Source: Brachypodium distachyon (taxonomy: Eukaryota > Streptophyta > Magnoliopsida > Poales > Poaceae). From it: 64,000 nucleotides of DNA. The notes below the pieces were generated by a model. That model made no database searches. It was not told where the DNA came from and was given only the letters and a program-made list of their open reading frames with translations. The stretch covers positions 1,140,001 through 1,204,000 of the forward strand of contig NC_016135.3 in NCBI RefSeq assembly GCF_000005505.3, in the 5' to 3' direction. Each line of letters opens with the position of its first letter. Positions within the stretch are counted from its first letter, which is position 1. This document shows, piece after piece, positions 1-14,600 of the stretch. The position numbers and the translations under genes were made by a program.

Positions 1-561
1 AAAGAGAGAATTAGACACTAGGGGAAAACGGCAAGGCTTGGTGCACCATATTAAGACTTGGAACTACACAAAAAAAAAACTGTAGCATGGCATGATGAAT
101 AGTTGAACAAGATCATTCCAAAGTAAAGCATGAAAGTGAAATGGTGAAGGAAGTGTTCATCTAGCTAGATTTATCAAAGTACAGTTATTAAGTTCCAAAA
201 AATTAATGACGTGAGTAGAATACGTGGACCATCGAACTCGTCCGATAATCTTGATATATTGGGAGAAACTAATTTCACTGTGAAGCCACATCAAATATTT
301 ATCTTTAGCAGGATGCATAATTAGATATCCAACAAACCAACAGGATTATTCACACCAAGGCCAGTAGGCCCCAGATGTGTAGTGCATCTTGAGGGCTGTA
401 CAGTTTTCTTTTCTTTGTTTTCATGTTGTTTGTTTTGTTTTATTTTCGAGGTCGTCAGAGCCGAGCGCTCCCTGCTTTTGGTCATTCTATGCTTGTTTTC
501 CCTTCTATAAAGCAAAGAAGTGCATGCTTATGCATATTCTAGAACATTTACGACAAATTAC
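1..561. other. Presumed last intron of AAR2
   Basis: AT-rich sequence after the donor at 561 (minus strand). No family-like C-terminal AAR2 exon is visible on the minus strand, and no other gene is seen. Short reading frames here lack coding character. Confidence 0.5.
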
Positions 562-3500
562 CTTGGAAAGACGGTACAGAAATATGTCTCTTGAAAACCA
601 TGCTTCATCCAGAAACAAAGAGTTGCCCTTGTCCTCAATACTTCTGGACTCATGTGTACGTAGAAAGCCATGCTTGAATTGATAGTAAATAACCCTAATA
701 AACTGCACGCAACAAAAAGTGACATGCAGATATCTGTTAGTCTTAAGGCTTGACTACATTTGCCCTGCAAAACGATATAAAGAATGCTTCAGCTACAAAT
801 ATAACCAATAGAAGGTCATAAAATACCTTTACAAACATGTTTGTCCTTGTGTGAAGGGGCTGCCAGGGAGAAAGAAACAAGGAGTCACGTAAAAGTATAA
901 TGAGATATATTGCACAGTGCATTTGTGGTTATGTGCAATACTGTAATACATCAAAAAGAGGGTAGCATCAAGTATCAAATCCAGCACATTGGTGATTTCT
1001 TCCCATCCATTTTCCCATACTCCCCTTCTCAAAAGACCGAGTGCCTATTTGGACGAGTGGTACTTTTTTGTGTGAGTTTGAACTAAATACAGAAGCTCCC
1101 TAAATAACTACCCCAATCCAAACACCCCACAAAGTCAAACTATTGGTAATGAGCTGTTAAAACTAAGAACGCAGCATATTCACTGAATTTGGTTGACTCA
1201 CATATAGAAGCAGTAACTCAGTCTCATCAAGATATGCTGTGATGGTAATTCAAGATACAAACTTGATAACTAGCCTAGGTTATCTCGCTTCTTTAAGAAA
1301 AGAAGAAAAAAAGGCTGGTTGCTAGCAAGGGACTGATAGTGCAAAATGTCAAACCAAGCAAAGGTTATAAAGGACTAAACGAGAAATACAGCTGACATTG
1401 TATTTAGAAGTTTAGCACAACTGTGAAGATATTTAGGTAATATTTCCTGAACAGAATACCACCAGGTTTTCATAAACTGTTATGGGGCAGTAAACCGTAA
1501 CCTGATTAGTTCTAGTTTTCACCAAAAAATCTGCTTGACTTCTCGAATTTGAAATTAGAATTCTTTGGCTTCGAACTTTGTTTGGGATCCAAAGGGATAA
1601 ATAATAATAATACAAGTACTCGAATAGAAGATGGAGTCATTTGGGGAACTGAATCAGGCCAGTGTTCTGAACACCAAGCCATGCTTGCTGGTTTAGTTTA
1701 TTGGCTGGCTGGTAAACCAGCTGCTACCTTATATTTCAGAACACTGAAGTGGATACTATAGAGGAAGTGGATTGTCCTAAAAGAACACAGAGGAAGTGAA
1801 CATATAATTTTTAACCACCACTATTTGAAGAGCAAGACTAAGAATGCTGTTTGAGATTAAACAAATCATTAGTACTTACAGCTTCACTACAGCTTAAAAG
1901 AAGACTGATTAATGCTTTCCATTGCATAAATGCCTCCAATGACTGCCCCATCTACACAACTCAAATACATTAGAGAATCGTGTAATATAATAAATAAGAT
2001 GCCTTTAAAAATAATTGTTTATTTTTTTCTGTAATACCATAAATGTGATGAAAGAAAACTGCAGCTCCCCCAAGAGTAAATCTTCTTGGCCTTGGTAACT
2101 TTTCGCCAAAACACTCTCCAGCAAGCTCGTCTGAGAAGCAGAACAGACTCATGAATAAATATTGGTATAACTTGTTGACTCAGCGTTTCCTACATGTGGA
2201 CATCTTAAGAGGAATCAATTTGAGCAAACAAACTTTAGCACCCAGATATGATGCCTATTTGTAGATTATAGTATGAATGAAAATGAAATGGCAAGTGGAC
2301 AAAAACAGCAAACCAATGTTTTTCAATGGTGTTGATCATTGTGCTAACTACGATTGAAGCATGTACTATTCAAATTCAGGTTGTTGAGTACAGATATATT
2401 CATACCAGACAAACTATCACATCAGGAAATTGATACTACATACTGATAAGACTATCTATGCTAAGCATGCCACCAAATAACATACTCTGTCCAAATTCAT
2501 CAATGTCAGCTCATCTGCAGAGATGTCCTTGTGCTTAACCGAAGCAGGGATAGTCGTGTAGTAGCATCCTCTCCGCTCAGACTGCATGGACACATTCTGT
2601 GCAAACTTGTCTTCTCTGAGTTGTTCCATCAATCGTTTCTCCATATCTGTTTGGGGAGCTCTATCCATCCATGATGTCTCATATGCAATTGTAATTTCTC
2701 CTCCAATTGGCTCTGGACAGAACAGACACGAATAATCACTGGTTTATAAGTTGGTTGTAGGGCCATGTCACACATGTCATAAACGTGAGTGCTCCGTAAC
2801 TAGTACGGTAAGACTGTATGAGAAAAAAATGAGAATGTATCACGTGTACCAATGCGTTCAATGACACTTGGCGACAAGTAGCTTGAAAGTTGTTTCCAAT
2901 CTCCAAAAGAATCCAAATTGTATGGTCCAAGCTGATCATCAAACTCGAAACGTTTTACTGCTTCAGAGTATCTGATTTCCTACCAGAAAACAAACTTTAG
3001 TATCCTAACCCAAGAAAAATAAAGCACATGCATCCCCAGTGCAATTTTTTCTTACAGAAACTGAGAGAGTTGAACTGCCAGACTAATATTGTGCAGAATC
3101 AATATGCTTATCCCTCATTGTCCTCCTACCCAGTGTAATTTCAAGTGATGTACTATGTGTAGGAAAAGGTAAAGAATTTTTTTTGGCAAAGCATAAGTAA
3201 AATGAAGTAGAGAACAGAACATGCTTCCTACACGCAACATTTAATTAACAATTACTCTCCCCAGTCCCACGATACCATCACATCACTGTCAAAATTCAAC
3301 ATACTATCAACTATACTGATTCATCCACAGTTCCATCTGGATCTTAGAGTTGGAAAAGACTAGCGTACGGTAGCTTTGGCTATAATTCCAAAGTCACCAT
3401 TATCTAAATTCTACATATGAAGGCAGACTTTGAAATTTTGTAATACCAATCACAATCACATAGGACAGCAACGAAAAGCAGGCCCAGCAATGTAACAAGA

Positions 3501-5437
3501 AGGATCCAAATGGAACACAAAAATGATTTGCCAACCATGGTCCCTACTCCACAGTTAGAGCTATATGTCACAAAATTGTGAGCCTGCAATAGGTCAAAGA
3601 TTCTAATATAATCAGAGATATCACCTCCTCTTCTGATAGTGTCACTAATCTCTCCTCTTGTGCATGCCATTTTCGAACGATCACCTGGAAATATCAGAAG
3701 ATGAGTACATGTAAACAAGTAAATTATGTGTAATGCTTAGAATTTTCTGACGGACAAACTATCCATCCACGTGAAACTTTGAACACAGAATGAGAACCTT
3801 AGTTTGGTTGTTTTCCAAGGACACAGATTCCAAGTGCATTTTTCCTATCAGTTTTTCACCCCACCACTACATATACCGAAAATGTGTAGCTTGGTAGATA
3901 AATGCACTTGAGCATTATGCATTATTTGAAAATGAGTTATTGGATTCAGACTCCGATATACATGTAAACTGCAGTTAGGATGTTACAGCATCAGCTCCTG
4001 ATTTGCTAAAAGAAAAGCAAGAAGGGTACATATAAGATATCTCTAAAATGTGATACTACTTTAGAAACTAGAAAGCAGAGTTCTACATTTGGAGTTGACA
4101 TTCTACTTAGTTTTTGCCTACCTACACCAGATAACAAGCCATGCCCATCATTGCATAAAATAAATTCAATGGTTAATTCAATAGTTCATCTAAATCTTTC
4201 CCTTCTACAAAAAAGGTCCCAATAACTCAAAATATGTTATGCACTGATTCAGTACTTCGAAGGAAATGAACTTGGTTCAGGCTAATAGGGAAGAGTACCT
4301 CAGATGTGTGGGTAGTAAGAAAGAATCCAACTGTAGGTGCGAACTCATTCCCATGCCTACAAGGATTACAGATAATGGAGAAATGATCAATATGAGATAT
4401 CATATTACATGAAATGATGGCATTATCTGTAAGCAGAACATGTGAAAAATGGGAGTAAGATAAACAAATCGTGTAAATAATTTTTCACAATTTAACAGTG
4501 GACAACAGTTTTCAGGATGTCACAGAAACAGTTCAAGGAAAAAGGCAGCACGATGTTGCTTATCTAATACTCCATAAAGCAAGATTGGATCCACTCTCAC
4601 AAGAATGTGTTAATACAGCAAGTACGCATCCTATCTAGACTAGTGTATTCTCATCAAGATTCTTGAAAATTCTCCAGCAGATGACCAGGAGTAGAACTTT
4701 CTGAGATTCTAGAGAACGTCTATGTATTAAAACCAGGTCCACGAGAAATAAACAAGGAGCAAACAAACTTTTGCATCCTATCAAGGCACTACAATGCCAA
4801 TTCTGCAATATCGATTTTGTTCACTGAAAGTCAGAGAAGATTGCAGAACCACCGCCCTCAGTGGGCTGCGAGCCTATCTCTAGGAGTGAGAATTTCCCCC
4901 ACCATGCATCAGGGTTCAAGTCCTGAAGACGACCTTCACGCACACCGACTCACCGAGTATGTACCCTAGTTCATTTAAGCTGACAAAGCACAGACAGAGG
5001 GGTCTTCTGACGACTAACGGTGATTACTACTGCAAAATCGACAAATAAAAGGGATTGCGGGTAGTCTGTAGATGTGGCCATGAGCTGAAAGATGTCGCTA
5101 CCTGCTGGGGGAGCAGTAGTAGACGAAATGCGGGCCTGGAGGCACCATTTTGATCCCTTTGAACTTGGGCCCGACCGAGAACACCTGGAGCAGCAGCATT
5201 GTTTAATGTTATAAATCCTTTGACCAATCCAAGCAAAGCATGGACGAGCAATTCCGAGCACTGACGCGCCGGGATAACAACAAGTTGTGGCCGGCCGCCA
5301 GTTGGAGATGGGGGTTTTTGGGTGGCGTAACCTTAACCTACCTGCGTGTCGATGCCGAAGACGGTGTGCTGGGGCACGTCGAGGAGGAGGAGGGTGCCGC
5401 CCTTCCGGACAAGCTCCGTCGCCGCCTCGGGGTCCAT
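562..5437 (-). CDS. AAR2: AAR2-type splicing factor (U5 snRNP assembly), 3'-truncated by window edge
   Basis: Family role: AAR2 binds Prp8 in the cytoplasm and holds it during U5 snRNP maturation, until Brr2 replaces it. Ten coding exons read right to left: 5437-5342, 5184-5102, 4356-4299, 3684-3625, 2979-2850, 2712-2486, 2130-2038, 1951-1880, 859-827, 702-562. All introns are GT-AG and phases match throughout, giving 331 residues. Visible family motifs: MDPEAATELV at the N terminus, FGIDTQ, GPKFKGIKMVPPGPHFVYYC, GNEFAPTVGFFL, YNLDSFGDW, EDLLLGELQFSF, MGQSLEAFMQWK and FLDEAWFS. Plant AAR2 is about 390-400 residues, so roughly 65 C-terminal residues are missing; they should lie left of base 1, since 1-561 shows no matching exon. 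The start at 5437 is the conserved MDPE; an in-frame ATG at 5470 would add 11 residues. Introns hold no recognisable element. Identification is strong. Confidence 0.93.
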
Positions 5438-8350
5438 CCGGGCCGCCGCGCCTCCGCTCCTGCTCCCCATGCTAATCGCACTCACCCCGTATCCCTTCGC
5501 TGGGAGGCAGGGCGGAGACGGCGGCGGCCGGGGAGGGGGCCCTCGTCGAACCGGGCGTCCAAGTCCGGAAAAGTCTCGCCAGCTCGTCGCTGAGCCACGG
5601 AGGAAGCTGCTCGCAAGGAGGAGGACCGATGAGGAAGAAAAGCGGGAGGCCACCGCCGGGCTGAGAGGAGGCAGGATGCAGAAATGAGCCGCCGCCTGAA
5701 GGAGTCTAGGCGCTTCTGTTGTTGGAAACTGTAGCCATAAAAACACCTAAATAGTTGTTTTTAACTTTGACTTTTTGCTTATACCATCACGAATCAAATG
5801 TTAAAAACCAAATCCGAAATCACCTAATTTGGTGATTTTGTGACTTATAAGCAAAAAGTCAGAAAGCAGTTTTAATCCCAACCAAACAGGGACTGAGTTC
5901 ACCGCGTGACCCTGCATGTTAGTGAGTAGATTTTGCAAAGAGATATTGGTTTTGCTAGAATTGTTCCAACAAACCAAACAAAGATCAATTTTTTTTGCCA
6001 TGATCAAAATTTCAGTTTGATACAGTTTGGTTACCATCCAAATACACCTTAAGTTGTGTCATGGTGCTAGTTTGCTTATGCTATTCATTATATACTAGCA
6101 ATAATATGTGATATTAGAAAAACGAACAAATACATATATTTTCTAAGATTACAATATGAATACTTGAAACGAGACATGATCCTCAATGATTATGAGCCAT
6201 GCTCCTTCCTCCAAAAAATATAGAGGACATCGGATATCGTATTGCGGATGATGATGGTGGTGTTCCCCATGATGTCTTATTGCTGATGATAACAATTGCG
6301 ATGAATTATTCCAATGGGAATGGAGGAGGAGCCAATTTCTAGCCATTCCGAGAGAAAGGGCTCCTCTGTTTCGTCTTTGTCCCAAACCCTTCGGCCAGAA
6401 ATCTGGTGCTCTCCTGAGGTTAGGGTTGACTGCTTGACTCTAGTAAAAAGGGATACGTGGGGCCAAGGGGTCCATGGGGCATAAGGCGGTGGCCACGGAA
6501 ACAGAGTCCATTGGGCCCGTAGTCCTCCACGATTGGCCACCATATCCGTTTGTCCATGTTGAACAAATTTGTCTAGTATTTTATGAAACTGCAAACACTC
6601 CTGATATTCACTCCATTTAACAAACACGGTGTCCAATGTCTCAATGATCAGCTGGTGTAACTCCATGATAAAAAAGAGTATTTGATAAACATGTTCAAAA
6701 TATATTTTAAATGATTGAAATTGTGTCAATACTGGTTGTTTTGATGATGGAAAATGCATGTGGTATTTAGCAAATTATAAATTATCATACACATAACTCC
6801 ATGCACCTGATAACCCTCCCAAGTTTCATTGTGGATCCACTGAAGTATGTTGCGAGGCTCATATCAATCTAATATAACTACTCGAGTTTGTTTATAAAGC
6901 GTTGGTAGTTTTTCTCAGGTTATCGAAACCTAGCTAAAGGGAATTCTAGTTTTTTTTCGACCGTTTTGGCAAGGGAAACAAAAATGTCCAGGTGAAGGTT
7001 TTCCTCAAGTTATCCATGTCGAATGCATGATTTTGGGCGTTGTCTTCGAGACGCAAGTTTGCAAAATTGGTCCTATTTCTAAACAAAATCACGGTTACGA
7101 TTTTTTCATACCTATATAATTAAATTATTTTCATTTGATCGGTCTCCGTCTCAATAATTTTTATATAAGAATCCTTTTGTGCTAATGGGAAAAATAAGTG
7201 GAGTTACTAGGGATGGGATGATTTTGTGTTTTTGTATTTTATAGGCCTTAGCGTTGAAGATTTTAATGGTGAATTATAAATTAGCAATTATAAAGGGAAT
7301 GTGAAACATCACATGCAAGAATGTCAATTGTTATTTCAGCAAGAAGTTGCTCATTTGCACTTCAACTCCCAAAACCCATAAGGACCTAATTGATTCAAAG
7401 ATTTTTCATAGAAAATCTAGAAAAATAGGATCTTTATGAACTTTTGCTACGTCGTTGTATTTGATTTGTAGGGTCCGGGGATAAATTTTTTTGCAAGGAT
7501 TCTCTTGCACTGTATTTGATCGAACAATTTCATTAGCTGAACTTTTTGGAACCATAGTCTTGTTCTTCTATGGTGCAGTGAAACAACTTGGGTGAAAAAA
7601 CATCAAACAATAATGTACAATTTAGATGAACATGACATCGCAATTTTATGTTGTTCTTGTTTCAGCGTTTCTAGACTCTAGTAAAACAACAAAGAGCCAC
7701 TCAATAATCAATTGGTTCCAATGAAAAATATGTGATCCGTAAAAAATGGCATTTGACCCCGCCCCCCCTTTACCGTTATTATAGTATCCTCGATAAACCG
7801 AAATAAGTCTACATATAAAAACCACCATCCTGCTAGATATCAAATAACTTGTGTAGGAATCACTTTCAGTGAAAAACCTGTATCGATAAAAACATTTTAA
7901 CAACAAAAAAAAATGCAAAGAAACTCTTGAACTTCAAGGTAACCACACAAAAAAAGAATCTTTGCTGAAAAAAACCATGACATGTCAGCTACATCGACCA
8001 AGTCAAAACAAACCGCCAGCGTCACACCCATTAAACTCGCGTCTTGAGACAGCGTGTCGCAATAAATCTTCCCAGCTTATTGTATTTCTCTATGCATGGG
8101 ACAAAAATTATGTGTCGAATGCTGTCGGGGCCGCACCGGCTAATTAGAGAACGGCGCACGGGCTAATTCGGTGGTGTAGAATTTGCCGCGCGAGGCTGCC
8201 TTCAAACATTAGATTTTTCTTTCATTCATCTATTTATTCTGCCTACTAATTAATTCGCCAATTGATGTAAATTTTTGCCAATTCTTCTTTTTTTACCAAC
8301 GCCAATTAATCTATTTTTCTACGAGTGGAAATGTCTAAAAGCTACTTACT
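5438..8350. other. Divergent intergenic region between AAR2 and the sterol glucosyltransferase
   Basis: This 2.9 kb stretch should hold the 5' UTR and promoter of AAR2 (GC-rich, about 5438-5720) and the promoter of the sterol glucosyltransferase to the right. The remainder is AT-rich. A fold-back sequence sits at 5769-5860. A 160-codon minus-strand frame at 6277-6759 has no recognisable domain and is not called. Nothing else is identifiable. Confidence 0.5.
5769..5860. repeat. Fold-back (MITE-like) inverted repeat
   Basis: The 14-base arm gactttttgcttat (5769-5782) is exactly repeated in inverse at 5847-5860. An inner perfect hairpin has 8-base arms aaatcacc/ggtgattt at 5817-5824 and 5831-5838. 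The look is that of a small grass MITE. No clear target-site duplication was found, so the superfamily is left open. Confidence 0.5.
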
Positions 8351-8696
8351 CAATTCCCTTTTCCCCACTCGCAAACACAGCTCAGGCTGGAATTGTTGAA
8401 ACGGAAAGGTAAGCGGAGAGAAAGAGAGAAAAGAAAAGAGATTAAAAAAGCCGAAAAATCACAGCAAGGCAAGCAAAGCAAAGCGGCGCAGCACAGCGAA
8501 GCATTCCTTCCTTCCGCATCTTGGGCAGCAGCGGCGGCCACCGCGAATTCGCATCGCTTCCCGCATCTCCGTCCGCCGCTCCCTTTCCCCTCTCCTCTGC
8601 AACAGGAGGAGGCGGAGGAGCGGGCCGAGGAGGAGGTCAGGAGGGAGCAACCGCCGCGCAAGCCTGGAATCTTCGGGCCCGGGGAGGCTGCTACAA

Positions 8697-11600
8697 ATGG
8701 CCGCTGCCGAGGGAAGCGGGAAAGGCCTGGAGGGAGGAGGAGGATCAGAAGCCTCCGAGGCACCCAACGGCGACCTCTCCGCCGACAACTCCGACCCCAC
8801 CACCGCAGCAGCAGCCGCACCCATGGCCTCGTCCTCGTCTTCCGCAGGTAAAAAAGACCGATCTCTCTCTCAAAGATGGTTGCTTCCTAGTCGTTCGGAG
8901 CCTGCGGGACAAGCCTGACTAGGGTTCAGACTAAAGAAAAACGAAAGGATTTTTCTTCTTACTGACTTTCCTAGAGATAATACCGGGGCATCTTACCCAA
9001 GGGATGTTGGTGCTAATTGAGGCTCTGCCAGGAGAACTATGTCATTTGGGGACTAGTCTGCATTGTCCTAGGTTTTTTTTCACACGTTGAAGAATGGCTT
9101 CCTGGACTTATGTTGGAAATTAAGCATTCCTGGATAAATTTAGGTTACGTCGAAACTAGAAAAAATATTTGAAAACATTACACAGCTGAATCTGAATAAA
9201 AAAGTCGTTGCAATTTTATTTCTGCTGTCCTGTCTAACAGGTTGCAGTTTTGCACACTCTAGTTGTTTATTCTATTAGCCAATTGCATCAATTGCAAAAA
9301 CATAGCTCTGTCGATGTCTGGTAAGACCATATGATTAAAAACTGAACATTTTTTCAGTTCATACAATTTAATCTCAGTTTCATTCATGTTGTGATAATGT
9401 AATTATGTAAATTAGAAATTCTATCATCTGTCTTCGCTATTATTTTGGCTCTCAATGATCCTTCCTTATAGACAACGGAAACCTCCATCGATCAAGCACT
9501 ATGCCAGGAGTGATCAAGGATGCTGAAATAACAAATGAAACGTTGGCACCATCAAATCTGGAAAGGTCAAGAACCGAGAGACGCCGGCAAAACAACCCAG
9601 CTGATGATCCCGCTAAACAGTTATTGGATGATAAGATTTCAATACGAAAAAAGGTGCGTATAGCTTCGCCCTCTTATCTTTGTATGGTGAAATGTGGCTT
9701 TTAATTCATCTGGTACATGTACTTCTGTGTGAAGGTTGTCCTTAGTATGTTTGGGTCTGAGAGTTTATTTATATGTAACTGCATCTCTTGAGAAAGTGGA
9801 AGTGATAAGATTGCAAGCGGGTTAGTAGGTGTATGTTTCAGCATTGTAGCTCGAGACATGCCAAAGTATCAGATGTACTGTTTTGGGTGTCTGGCTGTTG
9901 GAGTCTCTCTCTCTCTCTCCCATTTAATCCCCTCATATCCAATTTCATACAGCTCAAAATGCTAAATCGGATAGCTACAGTGAAAGATGATGGAACTGTG
10001 GTTGTTGATGTACCAAGTACTCTGGAAGCGACTCCAGTTGATGCTGGAGCGGAGGATGGCTATTGTGATGTTGCTGTTGACGAATCATTGGATGGAGCAG
10101 ATATACCGTACAGGCCTCCAATGCAGATTGTTATACTTATCGTGGGCACAAGGGGAGACGTTCAGCCATTTGTTGCGATAGGAAAACGCTTACAGGTTAG
10201 TCAAAGCTGACATTGTTGTTAATTCATATTCCCATATTCTTGTTTGGGAAGCCCGGTTAGCTCCTGTGCTTCTCTTCCAGCTTAATTTCATTTATTTTTG
10301 TGATTTGTGACCTTTAATGTAGGACTATGGACACCGTGTGAGATTAGCCACCCATGCCAACTATAAGGAGTTCATACTAACAGCTGGGCTGGAATTTTTT
10401 CCACTTGGCGGAGATCCAAAAATACTTGCTGAATGTACGAACTTTTTGTTTGTACATATTTTTTACAAATTTTATATGGCTCAAGATTAATTTTTGGTAT
10501 ATTCATACTCTGAGCAGACATGGTGAAAAATAAAGGATTCCTGCCTTCAGGTCCATCAGAAATTCCTATTCAAAGAAAACAGATGAAAGAAATTATATTT
10601 TCCTTGTACCCTGCATGCAAGGATCCTGACCCCGACACCGGCGTTCCTTTCAACGTGGATGCAATTATTGCTAACCCACCAGCATATGGTCAGCATATCT
10701 TCTTTACTTTGGATTAATTTCTTATGATGTGCTTTACTTTCTTTGACAGCTTAAGAGTGAAAAGCAATAATTAATACTACATCCAATCCAAAATAAGTGT
10801 CATAGTTTTGAATTAGGCGTAGTTAAAAATTGAGACACTTATTTTGGATCTGAGGGAATACTAAACAACCTTAGGGTCTATTTCTTTGCAAAGAGAAATA
10901 TATCAGTTGTGTACTCGTGTTAGTCATTAGGATGAGGTTCCTAGATAGGACGCTCTTGTCTTACCAGAATAGGATATAGGGTCCCTCGAAAATCTTTTTT
11001 GAGATTACGTAAAAAGATTTGCACTTCGTTTCATTGAAAAGGTAGAGTTTCAGTTACAATCCTCCAGGGAGGCAGGGTACAACACACGCAACGTTACAAT
11101 CAGTGTATGTTCCAGGTTGCTGGCAAAACAGCCCTTAGGCCAGGGGCATTGGCTCTAGTTCTGAGTGTTGTCTTGTCCTTGATCCTAGCAACAAGCGCTC
11201 TAACTGAAGCCAGGAGAGAACCTCATGCCAAACCTGTCTCGAGAAAACACAAGCCACTGGCAGCTGATGCCTTGTCTCCGGCTCTTGGTTGCACTGGAGG
11301 CATTTAGGGGATGTTGAAGGCCACGCCGCGTGAGGTGGTCAACAGTTCAACATCGGTCCTGGTTGGCAAGCCAGTGGAAGAACTTGACCCTGGGGGGTGC
11401 CCAGCTCTTCCCTCGAAAATCTTGGCTATGACGATGACAAGGTGGAACAGTATTCCACATGGTTCTTCTCAATTAAGATCCTACATAGGGATCGGGATTG
11501 GATTCTGCTCGATCATAAGATTCTATAATAATGATAGAATCCTGACAGCCTTGCTTCCCGTATTACATGTTAATTTACTTGATTACCATATGTGTGATTA

Positions 11601-14600
11601 CAAATGTGCATATCCTACTGAATGCTGACCTCAATATTTATTCAGGACATACACATGTGGCAGAGGCATTAAAAGTACCCATTCATATATTCTTTACCAT
11701 GCCATGGACGTGAGTCATGTTTGGTCCACTTCCTCTTTGCAGAAACAGTTCATGAGGAATATTGTCATTTGAGATCTAACTTATTCTGCTTGTTCAGGCC
11801 AACTAGTGAATTTCCTCATCCTCTTTCTCGCGTGAAGCAATCAGCTGGATATCGAGTGAGTTTATGCTGCATTTACCTTTTTTGTTGAGAGTATATACTA
11901 TTGCCATGTTTTGATGTATGTGTGTAGGCCTGAGTCCCTGACCAGTGTGTGAACCCTTTTTAAATCATTGCAAATTTCAGAAAACAGACAAAGGTAAATA
12001 TGGAAATTGTTTTAGGGATGAAAGAAAGTACAAGGAAAGTTTCCTAAAAAAAACTACAAGGAAAGTACCACTGAGGTGTTTTCTGTCTTTTTGCCGTACT
12101 GAAACCAAATTGAGTTGGTATCATGCATATGCATGAACTGTATTTGAAATCTACAGCCTGTTAGTTTGTTTCATGGTACAAAAAAATAGGAAGTCCATTA
12201 TTTGTGTTCTGAAAGCGTGGAGGCAAGGCTAGTCTTTGATTCATCTTTGTCAACATGCAATGAAAGAGAAAGCAATATTGCAAAATGTTACCTGGAAACT
12301 GTATGTTTCTTTCAATCAGGAACTTGTTCTGTTTATAGGTATTAACTTGTTGCACATGTATGTTCCCTTGCTGTGTGCATTGCTTTATTTTTCATAAATC
12401 AAGTGGAGTTTCTTCCTCATAATTGCATGTGATGATGTGAATAAGTTCTCTCCAACTACTAGATTCTTGTACTGTCTTCGGGACCTCGTATGTACAAGCA
12501 TCAAGTGCGTTTTAAGAATAATTTTTTTCTTTGCATCAGTTACTCCTTTTAGTTGCTTAGATGGGCTCCAGCTTGTGCAACCATAATCTTTAGCCAACCT
12601 AACTGGTTGCAAACATCTTTTGAAGATCCCACTTGAACTAGTTCCCTACATGTTATTTCTTGCAATACAGTATGATTTCCTCATCTGATACCTTCTAATA
12701 GTTGTCTACATTTGCAGCTTTCTTACCAAATTGTTGATTCTATGATTTGGCTTGGGATAAGGGATATGATAAATGAATTCAGGAAAAAAAAGTTGAAGCT
12801 GCGTCCAGTAACATACCTAAGTGGTGCACAGGGTTCTGGAAATGACATTCCTCATGGATACATCTGGAGTCCTCATCTTGTCCCAAAACCAAAAGGTCCT
12901 TGATTATTATTAACATGAGCTGAAACAAGATCATGCTTAATCTTGTCATTCTTGATCGTGTTAATTGCCACTTCCAAAGTTTACAACATAAATATGGTCG
13001 AATGATTTTGTTTTACCCCATTTTCTATACAAAATGCCAATGAAACAAAGTTAAGATAGTACCAGCGTACCAGATCCATTTGGTTTTATCGGTCAAATGT
13101 TCTTTGTTTATGCATAGCGGTGTCGATCAGCAATAGCTACAAATGCAACTTTGAATAAATTCACACTGGCCCGAACTCTATGTCATATAGGCTATGTTGT
13201 ATTTCGTGAAAATTCAGAATGAAAGAATATCTTGTGTTTGTCCCTGCTCATTCTTCTTTTGTCTCATTCAGTCCTTCTAGTATTTATGAATTTGAATCTG
13301 GTAAGTTAACTAGCTAATGGTTATGGCATTAGTGATGTAGCATAATCGAGTCATGGCAGCACTCCAAACTTTTCAATATATCATGGCTAGTTTAAAGTTG
13401 TGGGTGCCAACTAGTTGGGCAGTAGCATCTCTATTGGCATTTGTCGTAAGCTAGCAGATAGAATTTCCAGGGAATGCTGTTATTTAAAATTTAACATTAT
13501 AATAAAGTGCTTGCTACTTGCTAGAATAGGTGCATGCTTACAATTGCTATTTATGTAAGGAGCTTTTATAATTCACCATGAGATTATAATTGCGGTTGTG
13601 ATGTACAAATGGAGTAGCTTACTTAGAGAACTACAACATTGAAATTTTCAGATGGAGTTCCTCAACTCAGCGACTTTTAGTTGTGAATGGTCTTTAACTC
13701 AAGGTTATGTGTCATATATTTCAATGCAGACTGGGGCCCCAAGATTGACGTTGTTGGATTTTGCTTCCTCGATCTTGCTTCTGATTACGTACCTCCTGAA
13801 GAACTTGTGAAATGGCTGGAATCTGGTGACAAGCCCATTTACATTGGTTTTGGTAGCCTTGTAAGATCAGTTTGACCTTACTTTTATTTACTGCATATAG
13901 TTATTAATATTCCATTTTGTCCCATTCTAACACCGTGCAGTATTGCCTATTGTGTTCAACTCATTCAAGATGTTGTGGCACATTTGTTGACCTTAATTTG
14001 TGTCTAGAGTTTAAACTGACTGACAAGATAGGGTTAGTTGTGTGGAGTCATAAGTCATTTTTAATTACCCTAACCCTGTTGTCTATGCCAGTGGATGCAC
14101 TTTCTGAGCTAGTGAAACTCTTGTTTTCCTGCAGAAGATGGCTTCTCACGCATGCTCTTTTCACTCTTTACAATAGCAGATAATAAGACACTGATTTGCC
14201 ACTTGGAAGCTTAGCATCTCATAGCAGAAGTTAATTGCGTGCTTGAGGCTGAGGGTACCAATGCTTAGCTCGTATGCGGTAGAAATGGTATATAGATGTT
14301 AGGAGCTCAATTTTGGAACTAAATGCTAAGAGCTCTGTCTAAAGAGATAAAAACAATCAATAGAGAACTGGCTGTTTCATGCTTGGATTTCTGCAATTGC
14401 ATAGGAGAGTATAAAAAGTTACAGGATGAGTGTGCTTCCTGTCTGCCGCATGCCTATGCCTATGCTAGACATATATGCTGTACCTATGTGCAAGTATTAA
14501 ATATAAACAAATCCAGGGTCTTATTTATTATATAGTATTACTTAAATTTGTAGGGTACTATTGAGCCAAATACCACAAGAGTTTCCCTGTTAGATACTGT

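Noticed and set aside
5333..5746. N-terminal extension of AAR2 to base 5746
   Set aside because: The extra ~100 residues are Ser/Pro-rich 5' UTR translation; the conserved AAR2 N terminus starts at 5437.
6277..6759. 160-codon minus-strand frame in the AAR2/sterol glucosyltransferase intergenic region
   Set aside because: No domain, signal or splice context recognised, and the composition is like the surrounding AT-rich DNA.
8350..8922. Several overlapping frames upstream of and across exon 1 of the sterol glucosyltransferase
   Set aside because: They lie in the GC-rich 5' UTR and first exon; only the frame starting at 8697 joins exon 2 in phase.
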